Shown here: positions 60,758 to 64,000 of the stretch, in pieces
How positions within the stretch are numbered: the stretch's first letter is position 1
How the letters are laid out: each line of letters opens with the position of its first letter
From: VAZQ01 sp963756715
Lineage (GTDB): Bacteria > Pseudomonadota > Alphaproteobacteria > Rhizobiales > Xanthobacteraceae
Assembly (NCBI GenBank): GCA_963756715.1
Contig: CAVWOV010000018.1
Coordinates: forward strand, 1 to 64,000
Length of the DNA: 64,000 nucleotides
Direction: 5' to 3'
Made by a program: the position numbers and the translations under genes
The notes under the pieces: generated by a model
The model's database searches: none
Told to the model about the DNA's origin: nothing
What the model saw: only the letters and a program-made list of their open reading frames with translations

Positions 60758-60930
60758 GCGGATCATTATTGTGGATTGGGGCCGTTGTGATTTGGGGCGG
60801 TTGTGAATTGAGGCCGGTGATGAGAGAGCACTCGATAGGCATGCGTCCCCAAGGGGTCGGCATCGAGCTTGCCACCGGGTCATCACCGCCGTAGTCTATG
60901 TCATCAATAACAAACCTAGGGAAAACGACC

Positions 60931-61008
60931 ATGGCTTGGACCACTCCGATCCTCGTCGAAATCTGCCTCGGCCTCGAGATCAACGGCTATCTGCCGGCTG
61001 AGTTCTGA
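60931..61008 (+). CDS. pqqA: PQQ precursor peptide PqqA
   Basis: 25 residues, MAWTTPILVEICLGLEINGY then LPAEF. Glu16 and Tyr20 in the E-x-x-x-Y motif are the residues cross-linked by PqqE to become PQQ. pqqB follows 25 bp later, and a terminator lies about 170 bp upstream, so the pqq promoter must lie in 60758-60930. Confidence 0.96.
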   Translation: MAWTTPILVEICLGLEINGYLPAEF

Positions 61009-61033
61009 TCTGACGCGTTCGCGTCTGTCCTGA

Positions 61034-61939
61034 ATGGAGCGCCTGACCGCCATCGTGCTCGGCTCGGCGGCGGGCGGCGGCTATCCGCAATGGAATTGCT
61101 GTTGCGCCGTGTGTCGCTTGGCCTGGGCCGGCGACCCACGTGTTCGTTCACGCACCCAAGCAAGCCTCGCTGTATCGGCTGATCGCGAAAGCTGGGTGCT
61201 GATTAACGCCTCTCCCGACCTGCGCCAGCAGATCATCCGAACACCGGCGCTTCATCCGCCCGCCGGCAAGCGCGGCAGCCCTGTCAAAGCCGTGGTGCTT
61301 ACCGGCGCAGAAATCGACCAGGTGGCTGGTTTGCTCAGCATGCGCGAGCGCGAGCCGTTCTCGATCTATGCCACCGCTGCGACGCACGCGGCGCTCGCCG
61401 GCAACACGCTGTTCGACGCGCTGGCGCCCGATCTGGTGACGCGCCGGGCGCTGGTGCCAGGCGAAGCGGCGACGTTCGCCGGCGGCCTCCAGGTGCAGCT
61501 ATTCACGGTGCCCGGCAAGGTGCCGCTCTATCTCGAGGGCGAAAACCCCGACACCGCGGCCGAGACCGCCGCCAATGTCGGCGTCGAGATTTCGGCCGGC
61601 GGCGCCCGCATCGTCTTCATGCCGGGCGCGGCGGCCGTCACCGCGGCCATGCACGAGCGGATTGCACGCGCCGACGTCATCTTCTTCGACGGCACGTTGT
61701 TTCGTGACGACGAAATGATCGCGAGCGGCACCGGCGCAAAGACCGGCCGCCGCATGGGCCATATGCCGATCGACGGCGCCGACGGGACGCTCAACGCGCT
61801 TGCAGGCGTCTCGGCGCGGCGCATCTTCCTGCACATCAACAACACCAATCCGATCCTGGTCGATGGCTCACCCGAGCGCGCCGCAGTCGAGCGGATGGGC
61901 TGGGAAGTCGCGGAAGACGGCATGGAGATCGTGTTGTGA
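61034..61939 (+). CDS. pqqB: PQQ biosynthesis hydroxylase PqqB
   Basis: 301 residues: IVLGSAAGGGYPQWNCCCAV with the Cys cluster, RTQASLAVSADRESWVLINASPDLRQQI, VVLTGAEIDQVAGLLSMRE, MPGAAAVTAAMHERIARADVIFFDGTLF and IFLHINNTNPIL. The metallo-beta-lactamase fold hydroxylates the PqqE/PqqF product. Its stop overlaps the pqqC start. Confidence 0.96.
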   Translation: MERLTAIVLGSAAGGGYPQWNCCCAVCRLAWAGDPRVRSRTQASLAVSADRESWVLINASPDLRQQIIRTPALHPPAGKRGSPVKAVVLTGAEIDQVAGLLSMREREPFSIYATAATHAALAGNTLFDALAPDLVTRRALVPGEAATFAGGLQVQLFTVPGKVPLYLEGENPDTAAETAANVGVEISAGGARIVFMPGAAAVTAAMHERIARADVIFFDGTLFRDDEMIASGTGAKTGRRMGHMPIDGADGTLNALAGVSARRIFLHINNTNPILVDGSPERAAVERMGWEVAEDGMEIVL

Positions 61940-62664
61940 AACTCCTGACGCCGCAGGAACTGGAAGCCGCACTGCGCGACATCGGCGCACGGCGGTATCA
62001 TCGCCTCCATCCGTTTCATGCGCTTCTGCACGGCGGCGAATGCACCAAGGGCCAGGTCCAGGCCTGGGCGCTCAACCGCTACTACTACCAGGCAATGATC
62101 CCGATGAAGGATGCGAGCCTCATCGCGCGCTGCGGCGATTCGGCGCTGCGCCGCGAATGGCGCAGCCGCCTCGTTGACCATGACGGCGAGCACGACGGCG
62201 ACGGCGGCATCGCGCGCTGGCTCAAGCTGACGGACGGGCTCGGGCTTGACCGCGACTACGTAGTTTCGCTGGCAGGGTTATTGCCGGCGACGCGTTTCGC
62301 GGTCGAGGCCTATGTGCATTTCGTGCGCGAGAAGACGCTGCTGGAAGCGGTCGCATCGTCGCTGACCGAATTGTTCTCGCCGCAGATCATCGGCGAGCGC
62401 GTCGAAGGCATGCTGAAGAGCTACGATTTCGTCAGCGCCGATACGCTCGCCTATTTCTCCAAGCGGCCGCCGCAGGCGCAGCGGGACAGCGACTTCGCGC
62501 TCGACTACGTCAAGCGCCACGCCGAGACGCCGGAACAGCAGCAGGCCGTGCTCAAGGCGTTGGAGTTCAAGTGCGACGTGCTCTGGGTGATGCTCGACGC
62601 GCTGTCCTACGCCTACGTTTCGCCCCGACATATCTCGCCCGGCGCCTTCGTGCCGCAGGACTAG
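61936..62664 (+). CDS. pqqC: Pyrroloquinoline-quinone synthase PqqC
   Basis: 242 residues, heme-oxygenase-like helical fold: RYHRLHPFHALLHGGECTKG, QVQAWALNRYYYQAMIPMKDASLIARCGDSALRREWRSRLVDHDG, FAVEAYVHFVREKTLLEAVASSLTELFSPQIIGERVEGMLKSYDF and FKCDVLWVMLDALSYAYV. Carries out the final ring closure and oxidation. The TAG stop at 62662-62664 lies inside the CTAGTG end of hairpin element E3. Confidence 0.97.
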   Translation: MKLLTPQELEAALRDIGARRYHRLHPFHALLHGGECTKGQVQAWALNRYYYQAMIPMKDASLIARCGDSALRREWRSRLVDHDGEHDGDGGIARWLKLTDGLGLDRDYVVSLAGLLPATRFAVEAYVHFVREKTLLEAVASSLTELFSPQIIGERVEGMLKSYDFVSADTLAYFSKRPPQAQRDSDFALDYVKRHAETPEQQQAVLKALEFKCDVLWVMLDALSYAYVSPRHISPGAFVPQD

Positions 62665-62739
62665 TGGAGTGGATTTGACGTTCGCTACCCGCCTCGCCGC
62701 GAGCCCACGAAGCGAACGTCAAATCCAAAACTCCACTAG
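62661..62739. repeat. CTAGTG hairpin element E3 (79 bp)
   Basis: Outer stem CTAGTGGAG / CTCCACTAG, internal loop T opposite AAAA, inner stem GGATTTGACGTTCGCT / AGCGAACGTCAAATCC (16 bp), 24-base loop. Its first four bases provide the pqqC stop codon. Tandem with E4. Confidence 0.9.
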
Positions 62740-62752
62740 TACCTTATAGTTG

Positions 62753-62828
62753 CTAGTGGTCCTTTGATTCTAACATTCGCAAAATAGCCTGCCGAAAAGG
62801 GATGCGAATGTTAGAATCGGACCACTAG
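62753..62828. repeat. CTAGTG hairpin element E4 (76 bp)
   Basis: Outer stem CTAGTGGTC / GACCACTAG, internal loop CTTT opposite G, inner stem GATTCTAACATTCGCA / TGCGAATGTTAGAATC (16 bp), 21-base loop. 13 bp after E3 and, by the side of its internal loop, in the opposite orientation, as for E1-E2. Confidence 0.9.
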
Positions 62829-62859
62829 CGGCTGAAAGCATCATCACAGGAAGCCACAG

Positions 62860-63315
62860 ATGGAACGTCCTGACCTCCCGCCGCCCTCAATCACGCTCGC
62901 CGAGGCGCGCGTTATCATCGACGGCGCCATCGCGTATTCCCGCGGGATTAAACTGAGCATGGCGGTCGCGGTGGCGGACGCCGGCGGCAACATCGTGTCG
63001 GCCGATCGCATGGACGGCGCCGCGCTGCAGAACATCCGCTTCGCGGAGGGCAAGGCTTTTGCCGCCGCGCTCTACCGGCAATCGACCGAAGAGCTTGCCG
63101 CGCTCTACAAGACGCGGCCGGACCGCTACTTCGGCATCGTCAACATGTATCCGGGCAAGATCTATCTGGTCGGCGGCGGGCTGCCGCTTGTCGTCGACGG
63201 CCGGCTGGCCGGCGCGGTCGGCATTGCCGGATTGCCCGAAGGGGTCGATGAGAAATCGGCGCACGCCGGGATCACGGCCTGGATGAAGTTCCGTGCGACA
63301 TTCAAGACAGTGTGA
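62860..63315 (+). CDS. GlcG/HbpS-type (DUF336) protein inside the pqq cluster
   Basis: 151 residues, no signal peptide: ITLAEARVIIDGAIAYSRGIKLSMAVAVADAGGNIVSADRMDGAALQNIRFAEGKAFAAALYRQSTEEL, then GIVNMYPGKIYLVGGGLPLVVDGRLAGAVGIAGLPEGVDEKSAHAGITAW. The usual pqqC-pqqD adjacency is interrupted by this gene and the E3-E4 hairpin pair. It may be a PQQ- or heme-related cytosolic binding protein, but this is inference from position. Confidence 0.85.
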   Translation: MERPDLPPPSITLAEARVIIDGAIAYSRGIKLSMAVAVADAGGNIVSADRMDGAALQNIRFAEGKAFAAALYRQSTEELAALYKTRPDRYFGIVNMYPGKIYLVGGGLPLVVDGRLAGAVGIAGLPEGVDEKSAHAGITAWMKFRATFKTV

Positions 63316-63438
63316 CGCACGCAGCCGTTCGCCCGCGCAGACGAGGTGATCGAGCGGACGGTGGTCGTACTATCTTCTTACCGGCTTTGTGGTGCCGCGG
63401 GGATCAAAGTCGTATAACGCGGCCGCTGCTTGAGTCCC

Positions 63439-63747
63439 ATGCAGCATGGAGCCAATCCCGTGCCGGACGACGGTCAGATCGCATCGGACGCAAAGCCGCG
63501 GTTGCCGCGCGGCGTGCGGCTCACCCACAACGAGGCGCAGGGTGGCTGGGTGCTGCTGGCGCCGGAACGCGTGTTCAAGGCCGACGCGATCGCGGTCGAG
63601 ATCATCAAGCGCTGTACCGGCGAAGTGACATTCGGCGAGATCGTCGACGATCTGGCAAAGACCTTCAACGCGCCGCGCGAGCGCATACATGCCGACGTGA
63701 CCGCGATGCTGCGCGGCTTGGCGGATAAGAAACTGCTGGAGCTGTAG
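63439..63747 (+). CDS. pqqD: PqqA-binding chaperone PqqD
   Basis: 102 residues from ATG 63439 (alternate TTG 63430). PqqD/RRE core: PRLPRGVRLTHNEAQGGWVL, APERVFKADAIAVEIIKRC, TGEVTFGEIVDDLAKTFNAPRE and VTAMLRGLADKKLLEL. Presents PqqA to the radical SAM enzyme PqqE. Its stop is 1 bp from the pqqE GTG. Confidence 0.95.
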   Translation: MQHGANPVPDDGQIASDAKPRLPRGVRLTHNEAQGGWVLLAPERVFKADAIAVEIIKRCTGEVTFGEIVDDLAKTFNAPRERIHADVTAMLRGLADKKLLEL

Positions 63748-63748
63748 C

Positions 63749-64000
63749 GTGGCCGGGAACGGCGCCGCACCGTTGCACAAGCCGCTCGGCCTCCTGGCCG
63801 AGTTGACGCACCGCTGTCCGCTCGGCTGTCCTTATTGCTCGAACCCGATCGCACTCGATCCGCGCACCGGCGAACTCGACACTGCGACCTGGGCGCGCGT
63901 CTTCCAGGAAGCGGCGGCGCTCGGCGTCTTGCAGGTCCATCTGTCGGGCGGCGAGCCCGGCGCGCGGCGCGACCTCGTCGACATCACCAAGGCGGCACGC
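63749..64000 (+). CDS. pqqE: PqqA peptide cyclase PqqE (N-terminal part, cut by window end)
   Basis: GTG at 63749, one base after the pqqD stop. 84 residues are present: PLGLLAELTHRCPLGCPYCS carries the radical SAM Cys motif C-x3-C-x2-C (near residues 24-31), and LGVLQVHLSGGEPGARRDLV carries the GGEP SAM-binding element. It joins Glu and Tyr of PqqA. The gene continues beyond the window. Confidence 0.95.
   Translation, partial: MAGNGAAPLHKPLGLLAELTHRCPLGCPYCSNPIALDPRTGELDTATWARVFQEAAALGVLQVHLSGGEPGARRDLVDITKAAR

Overview
The window looks like chromosome from an alphaproteobacterium of the order Hyphomicrobiales (Rhizobiales), close to the Bradyrhizobium/Xanthobacteraceae side. The grounds are G+C-rich codon use, a separate carA and carB, an alphaproteobacterial RpoD with a long acidic N-terminus, a DnaG of the Bradyrhizobium type without zinc ligands, three Bug/TctC-type solute-binding proteins, MinCDE, and a pqqABC-D-E cluster. 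No tRNA, rRNA or CRISPR array was recognised.

Layout. 1-1.9 kb: gene-poor DNA and a broken outer-membrane beta-barrel gene. 2.0-6.7 kb (minus strand): nucleotide-sugar cluster (Gfo/Idh/MocA oxidoreductase, epimerase, zinc-ribbon C-methyltransferase, UDP-sugar dehydrogenase). 6.9-13.9 kb: small metabolic genes (heme-binding GlcG/HbpS-like protein, Bug receptor, MFS carrier, PilZ, RidA, acetamidase/formamidase, cupin, DUF1330) and two candidate microproteins. 13.9-19.6 kb: Asp/Glu-racemase-like gene, minCDE, 2-hydroxyacid dehydrogenase, HlyU, c-type cytochrome, MgtC. 19.6-25.1 kb: accessory, lower-G+C tract with an IS1595-type transposase relic and broken genes. 25-37 kb: lipocalin-like, PsiF-like, class V aminotransferase, rpoD, dnaG, hydrolase, Bug, VOC and GatB/YqeY. 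37-47.8 kb: carA, TMEM175-type channel, methyltransferase, flavin monooxygenase, Bug, YihY, carB, greA. 48.1-50.8 kb: a PatG-like subtilisin followed by two short Cys-rich peptide genes and a terminator, the most novel-looking unit. 50.9-60.5 kb: two luciferase-like oxidoreductases around a MarR regulator, a GH114-like protein, a TIR-domain membrane protein, Lrp, trxB, LysR. 60.9-64 kb: pqqA, B, C, a DUF336 gene, pqqD and partial pqqE.

Two window-wide features matter. First, many genes, including rpoD (twice), dnaG and carA (twice), are interrupted by single-base indels. Removing or adding one base restores family-typical proteins, so these are most simply assembly errors; I annotate such genes over their whole span and give the indel position. 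Second, two tandem pairs of 75-79-bp hairpin elements (43.4-43.6 kb and 62.7-62.8 kb) share one exact architecture (9-bp outer stem, 1:3-4 internal loop, 16-bp inner stem, 21-24-nt loop) while their stem sequences differ with full compensation.

Functionally, pqqA-E make the PQQ cofactor. carA and carB make carbamoyl phosphate. minCDE place the septum. The PatG-like protease and Cys-rich peptides look like a ribosomally made peptide system in which the protease would remove conserved MNLP leaders.
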